Assembly (NCBI RefSeq): GCF_003172935.1
Contig: NZ_QGKS01000254.1
Span: 1 to 64,000, forward strand
Length of the DNA stretch: 64,000 bases
Reading direction: 5' to 3'
Source of the DNA: Micromonospora sicca
GTDB lineage: Bacteria > Actinomycetota > Actinomycetes > Mycobacteriales > Micromonosporaceae
Part shown: piece after piece, positions 32,783 to 41,472 of the stretch
Layout: the number at the start of each line of letters is the position of its first letter
Position numbering within the stretch: position 1 is the stretch's first letter
The notes under the pieces: model-generated
What the model saw: only the letters and a program-made list of their open reading frames with translations
Databases searched by the model: none
What the model was told of the DNA's origin: nothing
Made by a program: the position numbers and the translations under genes

Positions 32783-34171
32783 GTGGCCGGCCGCGTACCC
32801 CCGGGGCGTCTGCGGCGCCGGCTCGTCGTCGCGTTCGTACTGGTCGCCGGGGTCTCCGCCGGGGTGCTGGCCGGCGGCTCGTACCTGATGCTGCGGCAGG
32901 CCCGGTTCGACGGCTCGCTGCAACGCGCGGCCGCCGACGCCCGCTACCAGCTGGTGCTGGCCGGGCAGTTCCTGCCGCTGACCGACGCCCGCCGGGCGGA
33001 CCTGCTGGCCAGCTTCGAGGGCAACGGACGGCACGTGCTGCTCGTCGCCGGGGACACCGCCGCGTCGAACCCGCGGTACGCCCCGACCCCCGGGCGGGAC
33101 CTGCGGGCCGCGGTCGCCGCCGGGCAGCTCGGCTACCAGCGCTCCCCCGCCGACGCCCGGCCGCACCTGCTCGTGGTGGGCGGCCGGATCCCCGGCTCCA
33201 CCGCGGAGCTGTACGTGGTGACCGTGGAGGACGACCTGGCCGACGGCCTGGGCCAGCTCCGGACGGCGTTGGTGGTGGGCTGGGCGGCGGTGCTGCTCCT
33301 CGCCGCGGGGGTGGGCAACGCCCTGGCTCGGCGCACCCTGGAACCGGTGGGGCGGGCCAGCCGGGCCGCCCGGGCGGTCGCCGAGGGCCTGCTGGACACC
33401 CGGCTGCCGGTGCGGGGCCGGGACGAGTTCAGCGCCTGGGCCGCGTCGTTCAACGAGATGGCCGAGGCGCTGGAGACGAAGATCGAGGCGTTGTCCCGGG
33501 CCCAGGCCCGGGAGCGGCGATTCACCGCCGACGTCGCGCACGAGCTGCGTACGCCGGTGACCGCCCTGGTGGCGGCGGCGTCGCTGCTCGCCGAGCAGCT
33601 GGACGCGCTGCCCGCCGACGCCCGCCGGGCCGCCGAGCTGCTCGTCACCGACGTGGTCCGGCTGCGGCGGCTGGTCGAGGAGCTGATGGAGATCTCCCGG
33701 CTCGACGCCGGGCGGGAGGCCGTGTCGGCGCGGCCGGTCGACGTCGTCGCGCTGCTGGGCGGCATCGTCCACGCCCGCGGCTGGACCGACCGGGTGACCG
33801 TGGCCGGGGACGCGACGCCGGTCGACACCGACCCGCGCCACCTGGAACGGGTGCTGGCGAACCTGGTCTCCAACGCGGTCGAGCACGGCGGCGGCGCGAT
33901 CCGGGCCGAGGTGTGGCGCACCGACGGGTCGGTCACCGTCGAGGTCCGCGACGAGGGGGCGGGCATCCCCGCCGCGCACCTGCCGTACGTGTTCGACCGG
34001 TTCTACAAGGCGGACCCGTCCCGCACCGGCCCGGGCAGCGGGCTGGGCCTGGCCATCGCCCGGGAGAACGCCCGGCTGCTCGGCGGACGGCTGGGCGTGC
34101 GCAGCGAGGTCGGCCGGGGCACCCGGTTCCGGCTCGACCTGCCCGTTCACGTTCCGGGGGGTGACTCGTGA
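32783..34171 (+). CDS. HAMP-domain sensor histidine kinase
   Basis: A 462-residue membrane kinase: helix 1 at about residues 14-35 (VVAFVLVAGVSAGVLAGGSY), a periplasmic loop of about 130 residues, helix 2 at about 160-182, HAMP linker (RRTLEPVGRASRAARAV), HisKA phosphoacceptor in RRFTADVAHELRTPVTALVA (H about 254) and HATPase_c with N-box VLANLVSNAVEHG, G1 VRDEGAGIPA and G2 GPGSGLGLAIARENA. Start GTG 32783, five bases after the regulator stop. The stop overlaps the lipoprotein GTG by 4 bases, so the three genes are one operon. Confidence 0.9.
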   Translation: MAGRVPPGRLRRRLVVAFVLVAGVSAGVLAGGSYLMLRQARFDGSLQRAAADARYQLVLAGQFLPLTDARRADLLASFEGNGRHVLLVAGDTAASNPRYAPTPGRDLRAAVAAGQLGYQRSPADARPHLLVVGGRIPGSTAELYVVTVEDDLADGLGQLRTALVVGWAAVLLLAAGVGNALARRTLEPVGRASRAARAVAEGLLDTRLPVRGRDEFSAWAASFNEMAEALETKIEALSRAQARERRFTADVAHELRTPVTALVAAASLLAEQLDALPADARRAAELLVTDVVRLRRLVEELMEISRLDAGREAVSARPVDVVALLGGIVHARGWTDRVTVAGDATPVDTDPRHLERVLANLVSNAVEHGGGAIRAEVWRTDGSVTVEVRDEGAGIPAAHLPYVFDRFYKADPSRTGPGSGLGLAIARENARLLGGRLGVRSEVGRGTRFRLDLPVHVPGGDS

Positions 34172-35067
34172 GGCGGCTGCTCGTTCCGCTCGCGGCGTTC
34201 GTCCTGCTCGCCGCCGGCTGCGCCCCGGCCCGGACGGGCACCCTCGGGCCGGCGCCGGTCGGCGCGTCACCGACCGCCGGCGCCACCGCCACGCCGCGCG
34301 CCCCCGCACCGGCCACCACCACGCCGAGCCGTCGTCCCCCACCGGCCTCCCCCACCACGACGGTGCCGGTGGCGCCCGACGAGTCGGGCGAGGGCGGGAC
34401 GATCGTGGTGCAGCTCTGGTTCGTCCGGGACGGGAGGCTGGCGCCGACCCGGCGTACGCTCCCGGCCACCGTCGCCACGTCCCGCCTGGCGCTCACCGAA
34501 CTGGCCGCCGGACCGTCCCGCGCCGAGGCGGCGGCCGGCCTGACCACCCGGGTGCCGACCGGCGTCCAGGTGGTCCGGATCGCCGACGGGGTGGCCACGC
34601 TGGCCCCGCCAGCCGGTTTCGCCGACGGTGGCGCGGCGGCCGTCCGGCTGCGCCGGGCCCAGGTGGTCTGGACGCTGACCCAGTTCCCCACCGTGCGCGG
34701 GGTGGCGTTCGCCGGCGCCGCGCCGGTCGGGCGGGACGACTACGCGGACCTGCTGTCGGCGATCGTGGTGACCGGCCCGTCGGTCGGTGACCGGGTCACC
34801 AGCCCGGTCAGCGTGACCGGGAGCGCGGAGGTCTTCGAGGCGACCGTGAGCGTCCGCGTCCTGGACGCGACGGCTCGGGAGGTCGGCACCTCGTTCACCA
34901 CGGCCGCCTGCGGCTCCGGCTGCCGGGGCGACTACCGGGCCACCGTCCGCTACCGGGTGGCCGCCACCGGTCCCGGCACCATCGAGGTGTACGAGGTCTC
35001 CCCGCGCGACGGCAGCCGGGTCAACGTGGTGGCGGTACCAGTCGTCCTCGTCGCCGCCGGCAGGTGA
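34168..35067 (+). CDS. GerMN/Gmad2-type lipoprotein
   Basis: A 299-residue lipoprotein. The signal sequence ends in the lipobox LLAAGC (residues 14-19), followed by a Thr/Pro/Ala-rich linker of about 60 residues and a GerMN domain (IVVQLWFVRDGRLAPTRR, LTELAAGPSRAEAAAG), then a C-terminal Gmad2 immunoglobulin-like domain (VTGPSVGDRVTSPVSVTG, FTTAACGSGCRGDYRATVRY). These modules are thought to bind cell-wall material. It is translationally coupled to the kinase (GTGA), like the lipoprotein partners that tune envelope-sensing kinases, so it may modulate the upstream sensor. Confidence 0.85.
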   Translation: MRRLLVPLAAFVLLAAGCAPARTGTLGPAPVGASPTAGATATPRAPAPATTTPSRRPPPASPTTTVPVAPDESGEGGTIVVQLWFVRDGRLAPTRRTLPATVATSRLALTELAAGPSRAEAAAGLTTRVPTGVQVVRIADGVATLAPPAGFADGGAAAVRLRRAQVVWTLTQFPTVRGVAFAGAAPVGRDDYADLLSAIVVTGPSVGDRVTSPVSVTGSAEVFEATVSVRVLDATAREVGTSFTTAACGSGCRGDYRATVRYRVAATGPGTIEVYEVSPRDGSRVNVVAVPVVLVAAGR

Positions 35068-35083
35068 GGGTCGCGGGAGGCGG

Positions 35084-35833
35084 TCACTGCCACCGGGCGG
35101 TGAGCGACGGAGCTTCCCGCCGCTCCGCGCGTCCGATGCGCAGATCCTCGAAGATCGTGTTCCGGGCCGCCCGCTCGACCTCGGCGTCGAGATCGATCCC
35201 GAGCTCGGTCGACGCGTCGTGGGCCGCCCCGACCAGCACCATCTCCACGCCCGCGTGGTCGAGGAACCGGGGCGGGTCGAGCGGCGCGAACCGGCGGGTG
35301 CCGAAGCGCTCCTGCAGGTCGGCGGGGAGCTCCGCGCGAGCCGGACCGCGCAGGCCGACCCCGGGCGGCGACGGCGCCTGCGGATTCTTCACCGTGACGA
35401 CGTAGCTCGCCTCCGGTTCGATCCGGAGCTCGTGCTGCGGCGGCCCGGGACGGCGGGGCAGCTCGAGCTGATACGCCAGATGCGTGTGGTCGTCGTGCCG
35501 GGTGACGCAGTACGCGCCCTCGGCCACCGGCCGGGCCGGTGGCTGGAACCGCTCACCCCGGGTCTTCGTCCCGTACAGGTGCGGTCGGAGCGCCTCGTAG
35601 AGTTCCGCCGGCCGACTCACCACGGTGTCGACGAACGCCCAGAAACGGTCATGCTCGTCGATCTCGGGCAGGCGCTTGCGGCCCACGACGAGCAGCCGCA
35701 GACGCCGTCGTCCGTGCCACGGGTGCAACACGATCAGCAACCGCTGCACCTCGTCCAGCGACTCCACGTGCCGCTCGCCGACCCGCGGCCGGTAGAGGAA
35801 GTAGATGTCGCCGTCCTCCAGCACCTCGCTCAC
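35084..35833 (-). CDS. Conserved protein of unknown function
   Basis: A 249-residue protein beginning MSEVLEDGDIYFLYRPRVGE and continuing VQRLLIVLHPWHGRRRLRLL. I recognise the general look of a conserved bacterial family of about this length but cannot name it, and see no catalytic motif, membrane segment or signal peptide. The protein contains two similar beta-rich halves: residues 10-60, and about 110-160 (AYQLELPRRPGPPQHELRIE, ASYVVTVKNPQAPSP). Start ATG 35833. It lies 15 bases downstream of a small gene on the same strand and likely shares its transcript; convergent with the GerMN gene. Confidence 0.6.
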   Translation of the reverse strand: MSEVLEDGDIYFLYRPRVGERHVESLDEVQRLLIVLHPWHGRRRLRLLVVGRKRLPEIDEHDRFWAFVDTVVSRPAELYEALRPHLYGTKTRGERFQPPARPVAEGAYCVTRHDDHTHLAYQLELPRRPGPPQHELRIEPEASYVVTVKNPQAPSPPGVGLRGPARAELPADLQERFGTRRFAPLDPPRFLDHAGVEMVLVGAAHDASTELGIDLDAEVERAARNTIFEDLRIGRAERREAPSLTARWQ

Positions 35834-35848
35834 GTCACGGCCGCTCTC

Positions 35849-36067
35849 CTACCGCGGCCCGACGTCGGACGCCTCGTAGATCCAGTCCTCGGCCGCGTCC
35901 TCCGGCGCGCGCGCCGCCCGGCGGTACCGGTAGGTCTCCGCGGCCTCGTGCGGTCCATGGAGCTTCAGGTCGTACGACATCGGCGGATCCTCCGCGTCCG
36001 GCACCTCCCAGGCCACGGTCTGCCCGTCGTACGGCCCGCCACGTAGGCACAGCTTCACCTCGACCAC
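35849..36067 (-). CDS. Small hypothetical protein (GGPYDG motif)
   Basis: A 72-residue protein starting at GTG 36067. It opens with VVEVKLCLRGGPYDGQTVAW, a motif common to a family of short actinobacterial and phage-related proteins with a single beta-sheet domain, and has a Tyr/Arg-rich second half (ETYRYRRAARAPEDAAEDWI). Function unknown. It precedes the conserved unknown gene on the same strand by 15 bases. The open frame extends upstream to 36,301, but that part does not look like protein. Confidence 0.55.
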   Translation of the reverse strand: MVEVKLCLRGGPYDGQTVAWEVPDAEDPPMSYDLKLHGPHEAAETYRYRRAARAPEDAAEDWIYEASDVGPR

Positions 36068-36833
36068 GCCCCGACGGTAGCGAAGTCGGGTGCCCGGTGT
36101 GGCCGAGACGAGTTCTTCGGCATGACCGGTGAACCTGCGATGAAGCAGGCAAGGTCCGTACAGCCACTGATCCTTAACGCACAGCCCTGCGGATACTTTC
36201 ACCAGGCAATATAGAGTGTCGTCGACTACTGTTAGTGCCGTTGGGTGCAGTTTGTTGCGATTCGGGGCGCGCCTGCTGGGTCTCCGCCCGGCGAAGTGCA
36301 AAACCGCAGGTCAAGGCCCATTCAAAGGCCGTTCGACGCTGTTGCTTGCGGCCCGCCTGCCGTTCAGCGCACACCGCTGCCGACACGCCGCTCCCCCATC
36401 GCCGGCTCAGCATCGATGGCACCTCCCTGGACGTCGCATCCCGAGCGCTGCCCGTCGCCATCTTCCAGTCCACGACGGCGATCAACCCGTGCCCGAGATG
36501 CGGCCACCACCACCGGGGACATCAGCCGGCGGTCCGACCGGTAGCCCGCTCGGGCCAGCACACCCGACGCTTCGTCCGGATCGGCCCGATCTGTCACGTA
36601 AAACCGGCGTGTTCGCCTTTGCGTGATGTTAGCTTTGCCTCCTGTTCATCCCGGTCCAAAGAGGCCGATTCGAACAATTCGGACATTCCATGCGAAATGG
36701 CTCACTGCCGCATGGGCATCACGGGGGAAGAGGGGCTGATGAGAGGTACAACGAATGTCGCCGGCGGCGGTAGAAGGGGGACCGACTTCGCATCGCGGAA
36801 AGGTCTGACGGCGCCCCGCGGAGAGGGGATCCG
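36068..36833. other. Long intergenic region upstream of the glycan operon
   Basis: These 766 bases are locally lower in GC than their neighbours (especially 36,590-36,720) and hold no gene with motif support. A plus-strand frame ending at 36,837 overlaps the glycosyltransferase start by 4 bases and contains CPRCGHHHRG, but most of it has no coding character. The promoter of the 14-kb operon downstream must be here or within the frame's end (ATG 36,739 is a possible short coupled ORF of 32 codons). Confidence 0.45.
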
Positions 36834-37763
36834 GTGACGCTGAACCGGGACATCGACACGCACGTCCCCAGCCTGCTGACCGCGCCGCCACGCACGGCAC
36901 CGTCGGAGCATGATGACCGGCCACTGAGCATCCTGCGGATGCGGGAACGGCCCGAGGGCGACGCCGGAGTGGTCAACGGTGGTCCCGGGCGAGAGACCGT
37001 GAGCGTGGTCATCCCAACGCTCAACGAGGAGAAGAACATCGCCTGGGTGCTCGAGCGCATGCCGCCGATCGTCAACGAGGTGGTTCTCGTCGACGGGCAC
37101 TCGTCGGACCGGACGGTCGAGGTCGCCCGCGCCATCCGGCCGGACATCGTGGTGCTGACGCAGAACTGCCGGGGCAAGGGTGACGCGGCGCGGGTGGCGT
37201 TCGCCGCGGCCACCGGCGACCTGATCGTCATGATCGACGCCGACGGCAGCATGGATCCCGCCGAGATCCACCGCTTCGTCACCCCGCTCATGAACGGCTA
37301 CGACTTCGTCAAGGGCTCCCGGTTCCTGACCGGCGGCGGATCGACCGACCTGACTCCACTGCGCCGCACCGGGAACCATATGCTGGTGCGGCTGACGAAC
37401 AGCTTCTTCCTCGTCCGCTTCACCGACCTGTGCTACGGCTTCCTTTCGTTCCGTCGCGACTGCCTGCAGGCGCTCGCTCTGACCGCGCACGGCTTCGAGA
37501 TCGAGACCGAACTCGTGGTCCACGCGCTGAAGGCGAACCTCCGCATCGCCGAGGTGCCGAGCACCGAACTCCCGCGCCGCTGCGGCACCTCCAACCTGCA
37601 CACCTTCCGGGACGGTCAGCGGGTGCTCCGAACCCTGATCCGCGAGCGGGTCGTCCGGCGCCCTCGACCGGTGGTGGACCCGATCGACCACCGCGTGCTG
37701 CACCGGTGGCAGCCCCCGGTCGCCGCACGGACCAGCCCGGCGCTGAGCGAGGTGACCCGATGA
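36834..37763 (+). CDS. Glycosyltransferase family 2 (DPM1/GtrB-like)
   Basis: A 309-residue enzyme; residues 55-270 form the GT-A domain: VSVVIPTLNEEKNIAWVLER, VNEVVLVDGHSSDRTVEVAR, and the metal-binding D-x-D in LIVMIDADGSMDPAEI. KGSRFLTGGGSTDLT and RFTDLCYGFLSFRR are typical of polyprenyl-phosphate glucose/mannose-type transferases, which make lipid-linked sugars for extracellular glycosylation. It lacks C-terminal membrane helices. The first 50 residues are a disordered-looking extension. It is the first gene of an 11-gene overlapping run; GTG 36834 overlaps a preceding frame, and its stop overlaps the next ATG. Confidence 0.85.
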   Translation: MTLNRDIDTHVPSLLTAPPRTAPSEHDDRPLSILRMRERPEGDAGVVNGGPGRETVSVVIPTLNEEKNIAWVLERMPPIVNEVVLVDGHSSDRTVEVARAIRPDIVVLTQNCRGKGDAARVAFAAATGDLIVMIDADGSMDPAEIHRFVTPLMNGYDFVKGSRFLTGGGSTDLTPLRRTGNHMLVRLTNSFFLVRFTDLCYGFLSFRRDCLQALALTAHGFEIETELVVHALKANLRIAEVPSTELPRRCGTSNLHTFRDGQRVLRTLIRERVVRRPRPVVDPIDHRVLHRWQPPVAARTSPALSEVTR

Positions 37764-39079
37764 GGAAGCGTGCACTGCGACGTGCTCCGGTGGTGCGCGG
37801 CTCCTACGCGCTCGCCGTGCTGCTGGGCCTGCTGTTCGGCGCCACCCCCGTGCCCACCGGGCTCGCCACGCCGGCCGGGGCGGCAACCGGCGACGTCGGC
37901 CTCCTCGGTCCGTCCACGTCCGGCGACGGCTCGGCGGCAACCGGTGAGAAGCCGGAGAGCAAGCTCTGGTGGAACGACGGCGCCTGGTGGGCGGTGCTGT
38001 TCCATACCGGCAGCCAGACCCACCACATATTCCGGCTCGACCGCTCCACCGGGCAGTGGGTCGACACCGGGACCATCGTCGACAACCGACCGAAGACCCG
38101 CTCCGACGTGCTGTGGGACGGCACCAGGCTCTATGTCTCCTCGCACGTCCGGGCCAGTTCCTCGACCGGCGCGACGTCCGGAAACCCGGCCCGGCTCTAC
38201 CGCTTCAGCTACGACGCCGCGACGAGGACCTACAGCCGCGACAGCGGCTTCCCGGTGCAGATCAGCAACTACTCCAGCGAGACCCTGACCATCGACAAGG
38301 ACTCGACGGGCCTGCTCTGGGCGACCTGGACGCAGGGCTCGAAGGTCTATGTGAACAACACGACGGGCGGGGACGCGGTCTGGGGCACGCCGTTCGTGCT
38401 CCCGGTCGCCGCCGCGGCCAACCTGTCCAGCGACGACATCTCGTCGGTGGTGAGCTTCGGCGGGACCGGGACCGGCGTGATGTGGAGCAACCAGGCGACG
38501 TCCGCGATGTACTTCGCCGAGCACACCGACGGCGCGCCGCGCTCCAGCTGGGACGTCACGCGTACGGCGATCCAGGGTCCGAACAGCGCCGACGACCACA
38601 TCAACCTCAAGGCGCTGCAGGCCGACGCCTCCGGACGGGTCTTCGCGGCCGTCAAGACCGGGCTCGACGACGCCGGCGCCTCGTCCGCGGCGCCGTTGAT
38701 CATGATCCTCGCCCGGGACCCGTCGACCGGCGACTGGTCCAGCTACCCGGTCGGCCGGATCAGGGACTGTCACACCCGGCCGGTCCTGCTGCTCGACTCC
38801 GAACATCAGACGCTGTACGTCTTCATGACCGCGCCGGACAGCGGGTGTCCCTACTCAGGCTACCCGGGAACGATCTTCATGAAGAGCTCCCCCATGGGCA
38901 GCATCGCCTTTCCCCTAGGCCGTGGCACCCCGGTCATCAGGGACGCCCTCTCGCCCAACATGAACAATGTGACGACCACCAAGCAGGACGTCACCAGCGC
39001 CACCGGCATGGTGGTCATGGCCAGCAACGACTCCACCCAGCGCTACTGGCACGCCGACCTGCGGCTGGGCTCGTCGTGA
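37760..39079 (+). CDS. Secreted beta-propeller-like protein
   Basis: A 439-residue exported protein. The signal peptide RKRALRRAPVVRGSYALAVL... ends near AGAATG (about residue 43). The mature part contains repeated motifs around W-aromatic turns (KLWWNDGAWWAVLFHTGS, SDVLWDGTRLYVSSHV, TGLLWATWTQGSKVYVN, GRVFAAVKTGLDD) spaced roughly 50-60 residues apart, as in a five- to seven-bladed propeller. No catalytic residues are obvious. Since it is coupled (ATGA) to a glycosyltransferase and a FemAB-like gene, it may bind or process the exported polymer. Role is inferred from context only. Confidence 0.7.
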   Translation: MRKRALRRAPVVRGSYALAVLLGLLFGATPVPTGLATPAGAATGDVGLLGPSTSGDGSAATGEKPESKLWWNDGAWWAVLFHTGSQTHHIFRLDRSTGQWVDTGTIVDNRPKTRSDVLWDGTRLYVSSHVRASSSTGATSGNPARLYRFSYDAATRTYSRDSGFPVQISNYSSETLTIDKDSTGLLWATWTQGSKVYVNNTTGGDAVWGTPFVLPVAAAANLSSDDISSVVSFGGTGTGVMWSNQATSAMYFAEHTDGAPRSSWDVTRTAIQGPNSADDHINLKALQADASGRVFAAVKTGLDDAGASSAAPLIMILARDPSTGDWSSYPVGRIRDCHTRPVLLLDSEHQTLYVFMTAPDSGCPYSGYPGTIFMKSSPMGSIAFPLGRGTPVIRDALSPNMNNVTTTKQDVTSATGMVVMASNDSTQRYWHADLRLGSS

Positions 39080-40185
39080 GCGCGGGGACCAGCCTCGAGC
39101 TCCGCCTCGGGCCGGCCCCCGGCGACCCGCGACCGCTGCGGGTGACGAGTCCGGCCCCAGCCGAGGCGTGGGAGCAGGTGCTCGCCTCCGCGCCGACCGC
39201 CCTGCCCAGCCAGACGCCGACCTGGCTCCGCTGCGTGTGCACGGTCGAAGGGTACGAGGACGTCTCGCGGCTCTACGAGACCGTCGACGGAAGGCGCCTC
39301 GTCCTTCCGCTGGTGCGACGCCCGGGGCTCGGCGCGATCCTCGCGACGGACTTCGGGCTCCCGGCCGGGTGGGGACCGGGCGGGCTGGTCTGCGACGGCG
39401 GTGAGCTCCGCCCGGAGGACGTCCGGTTGGTGGTCACCGACCTGGCGCAGCGGCGCGTGCTGAGCACCCTGGTCCGCCCCGACCCGGCGACGGCCGGGAC
39501 GTGGGACGCGGTGGTGCCGGCGAGCGTGCTGCGCGAGGAGCGGATGGCGCAGACCCTCTTCCTCGACGGCGGCTTCGACGAGGTCTGGCGGAAGCGGTTC
39601 CGCAGCGACACCCGCAACCGGATCCGCCGGGCGGAGCGGGCCGGCGTCGTCGTCGAGTGTGACGACAGCGGCCGCCTGGTCTCCGTCTTCCACCAGCTCT
39701 ACGGCCAGTCAGTCGACCGCTGGGCGCGGCGGGACCGCCTCCCGCTTCCGCTCGCCCGGCAGCTGGCGGCCCGGCGGGAGCCGCACCGGAAGCTGCGCAC
39801 CGTCGCCGACATGCTCGGCTCCCGGTGCCGGATCTACGCCGCGTACCACGAGGGACGCCCGGTGGCCGCGATAGTCGTGCTGCGCGGCGCGACCACCGCG
39901 ATGTACTGGCGCGGCGCGATGCTGGAACAGCTCGCCGGCCCCGTCTATGCCAACTACCTGCTGCACAGGACGGCGATCGCGGACGCGATCGAGGCCGGAT
40001 GCACGGCCTACAACATGGGCGACTCGGCCCGGGTCTCCTCCTTGGAGCTGTTCAAGAGCCGCTTCGGCGCCGTCAGCCAGGACTACGCCAGCTACCGGAT
40101 CGAGCGGGTGCCGATCACCCCGCTGGTTCAGCGCGCTCGCCGCGGCGTACGGCGGATCCTGGCGCTCCGGCCGGTGCGGGAGTAG
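39076..40185 (+). CDS. FemAB/GNAT-type acyl or aminoacyl transferase
   Basis: A 369-residue protein of the double-GNAT (FemAB-like, Acetyltransf_6) type. The N-terminal half has WEQVLASAPTALPSQTPTWLRC; the C-terminal GNAT domain has YAAYHEGRPVAAIVVLRGAT, MYWRGAMLEQLAGPVYANYL and AYNMGDSARVSSLELFKSRF, a pattern seen in proteins that modify sugars or peptides of surface polymers. The donor could be an acyl-CoA or aminoacyl-tRNA; I cannot decide. Starts with GTG 39076, overlapping the preceding stop (GTGA). The next gene starts 3 bases later. Confidence 0.8.
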   Translation: MSAGTSLELRLGPAPGDPRPLRVTSPAPAEAWEQVLASAPTALPSQTPTWLRCVCTVEGYEDVSRLYETVDGRRLVLPLVRRPGLGAILATDFGLPAGWGPGGLVCDGGELRPEDVRLVVTDLAQRRVLSTLVRPDPATAGTWDAVVPASVLREERMAQTLFLDGGFDEVWRKRFRSDTRNRIRRAERAGVVVECDDSGRLVSVFHQLYGQSVDRWARRDRLPLPLARQLAARREPHRKLRTVADMLGSRCRIYAAYHEGRPVAAIVVLRGATTAMYWRGAMLEQLAGPVYANYLLHRTAIADAIEAGCTAYNMGDSARVSSLELFKSRFGAVSQDYASYRIERVPITPLVQRARRGVRRILALRPVRE

Positions 40186-40188
40186 TGC

Positions 40189-41472
40189 ATGAGCCGTACA
40201 CCGCCTCGCTGGCCGGGACCGCTCCGACCGGCCGTCCTCCGCTGGCTGGTCCTTCCCGCGGCCCTGACCGCGATCACCCTCCTCGTGATCTCCAGCCGCC
40301 CCGCCCCGGACGCTTCCCACGGCGCCAGTCCCACACCGATCGGCGCCGACGCGGCCGGATACGACTGGTCAGCGCCACACGGCCACCGCCCCGACCCGCG
40401 CACCCTCTCCGTGGGCGTCACCCATACCCGGCACTCGGTCGACGACTGGGGCAGCGCACCGGCCATCGTCTCCGCCAAGGCCGTCCTCACCGCCACCGCC
40501 AGCTACCAGAACCAGCACATCTTCGGCTCGGGGACGGTGAACCCGCAGCCAAGCCCGGGAAAGTTCGACTGGTCCTCGTTGGACCGGCGGATGGCACTGA
40601 TCAGGTCCACCGCTGGCACCCCGGTCATCACGCTCTGCTGCGCGCCGGACTGGATGAAGGGTGGCCGCCCCGGGGAGACCAACTGGGACCGGCTGCACGT
40701 CGCGCCCCGGCCGGAGCACTACGCCGACTTCGCCGCGCTCGCCACGGCGGTCGCCCGGCGCTACCCCGACGTGCGGCACTTCCAGGTCTGGAACGAGATG
40801 AAGGAATTCTGGGACGCCACCCGCAACCGGCGGAACTACGAGGCCTACACCAACCTTTACAACACGGTGTACGACGCGCTCAAGGCGGTCGGTCCGACCC
40901 TCGCCGTCGGCGGTCCGTACGTCGTCATCGACATCTGGGCGAGCTCGAACACCGCCAGTCACCCGTCCGCCCTCGCCGGCGCCTGCGGGGTGGTCGACCA
41001 ACGGAGTCTCGCCGCCCTGCTGCACATGGCCGACCAGGGGGCGACGACGGCGTTGATCTGGGAACCCCAGGGCGACACCGACGAGACGCACGGACCCGCG
41101 CTCTGGAGCGCGACGGATGGCCACGGCGGGGGCCGTCCCCTCGCGTACGCGGAGGCGGTCGCCCGGTTGCAGCAGGTGCTCGCGGACCGCGCCGGGCCCG
41201 ACGCGGTCTCCTGGCCGGTGCCGGAGCTGGGCCTGGTCCGGGGCCGGGAGGGTGTCCTCCTGGTGCACACCGAGGACGACCGGATCGACCTGGAGGTGCA
41301 GGGCCGGCCGCTCCGCCTCGGGCCGTACGAGGTGCGATACGTCCCGCTGCGGACCGACACGCCGGTCGAGTTCACGTTCCCCGTCGCCCCCGGGTCGTCG
41401 GCGCCCGCCGTACCGGGGGCCATGTGCCTCCGCCCGGCCGCCGCGGCCACGCCGCTTCCGGAGGCACGATGA
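40189..41472 (+). CDS. GH39-like membrane-anchored glycosidase, probably lacking its nucleophile segment
   Basis: A 427-residue protein with an N-terminal signal anchor (about residues 15-35) and a TIM-barrel like GH39 enzymes: FGSGTVNPQPSPGKFDWSSL, TPVITLCCAPDWMKGG, and RHFQVWNEMKEFWDATRN, where the glutamate after Asn is the acid/base residue. After GPYVVIDIWASSNTASHP the usual stretch of roughly 100 residues with the second catalytic glutamate appears to be missing; the sequence jumps from VVDQRSLAALLH to ADQGATTALIWEPQGDTDET. It may thus be inactive or act as a binding protein. Within the operon, its job would be trimming or sensing the polymer. Confidence 0.7.
   Translation: MSRTPPRWPGPLRPAVLRWLVLPAALTAITLLVISSRPAPDASHGASPTPIGADAAGYDWSAPHGHRPDPRTLSVGVTHTRHSVDDWGSAPAIVSAKAVLTATASYQNQHIFGSGTVNPQPSPGKFDWSSLDRRMALIRSTAGTPVITLCCAPDWMKGGRPGETNWDRLHVAPRPEHYADFAALATAVARRYPDVRHFQVWNEMKEFWDATRNRRNYEAYTNLYNTVYDALKAVGPTLAVGGPYVVIDIWASSNTASHPSALAGACGVVDQRSLAALLHMADQGATTALIWEPQGDTDETHGPALWSATDGHGGGRPLAYAEAVARLQQVLADRAGPDAVSWPVPELGLVRGREGVLLVHTEDDRIDLEVQGRPLRLGPYEVRYVPLRTDTPVEFTFPVAPGSSAPAVPGAMCLRPAAAATPLPEAR

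Noticed and set aside
36235-36837. 201-codon frame upstream of the first glycosyltransferase
   Set aside because: Although it overlaps the next start by 4 bases and contains CPRCGHHHRG, most of it has no coding character; only a short 3' part could be translated.
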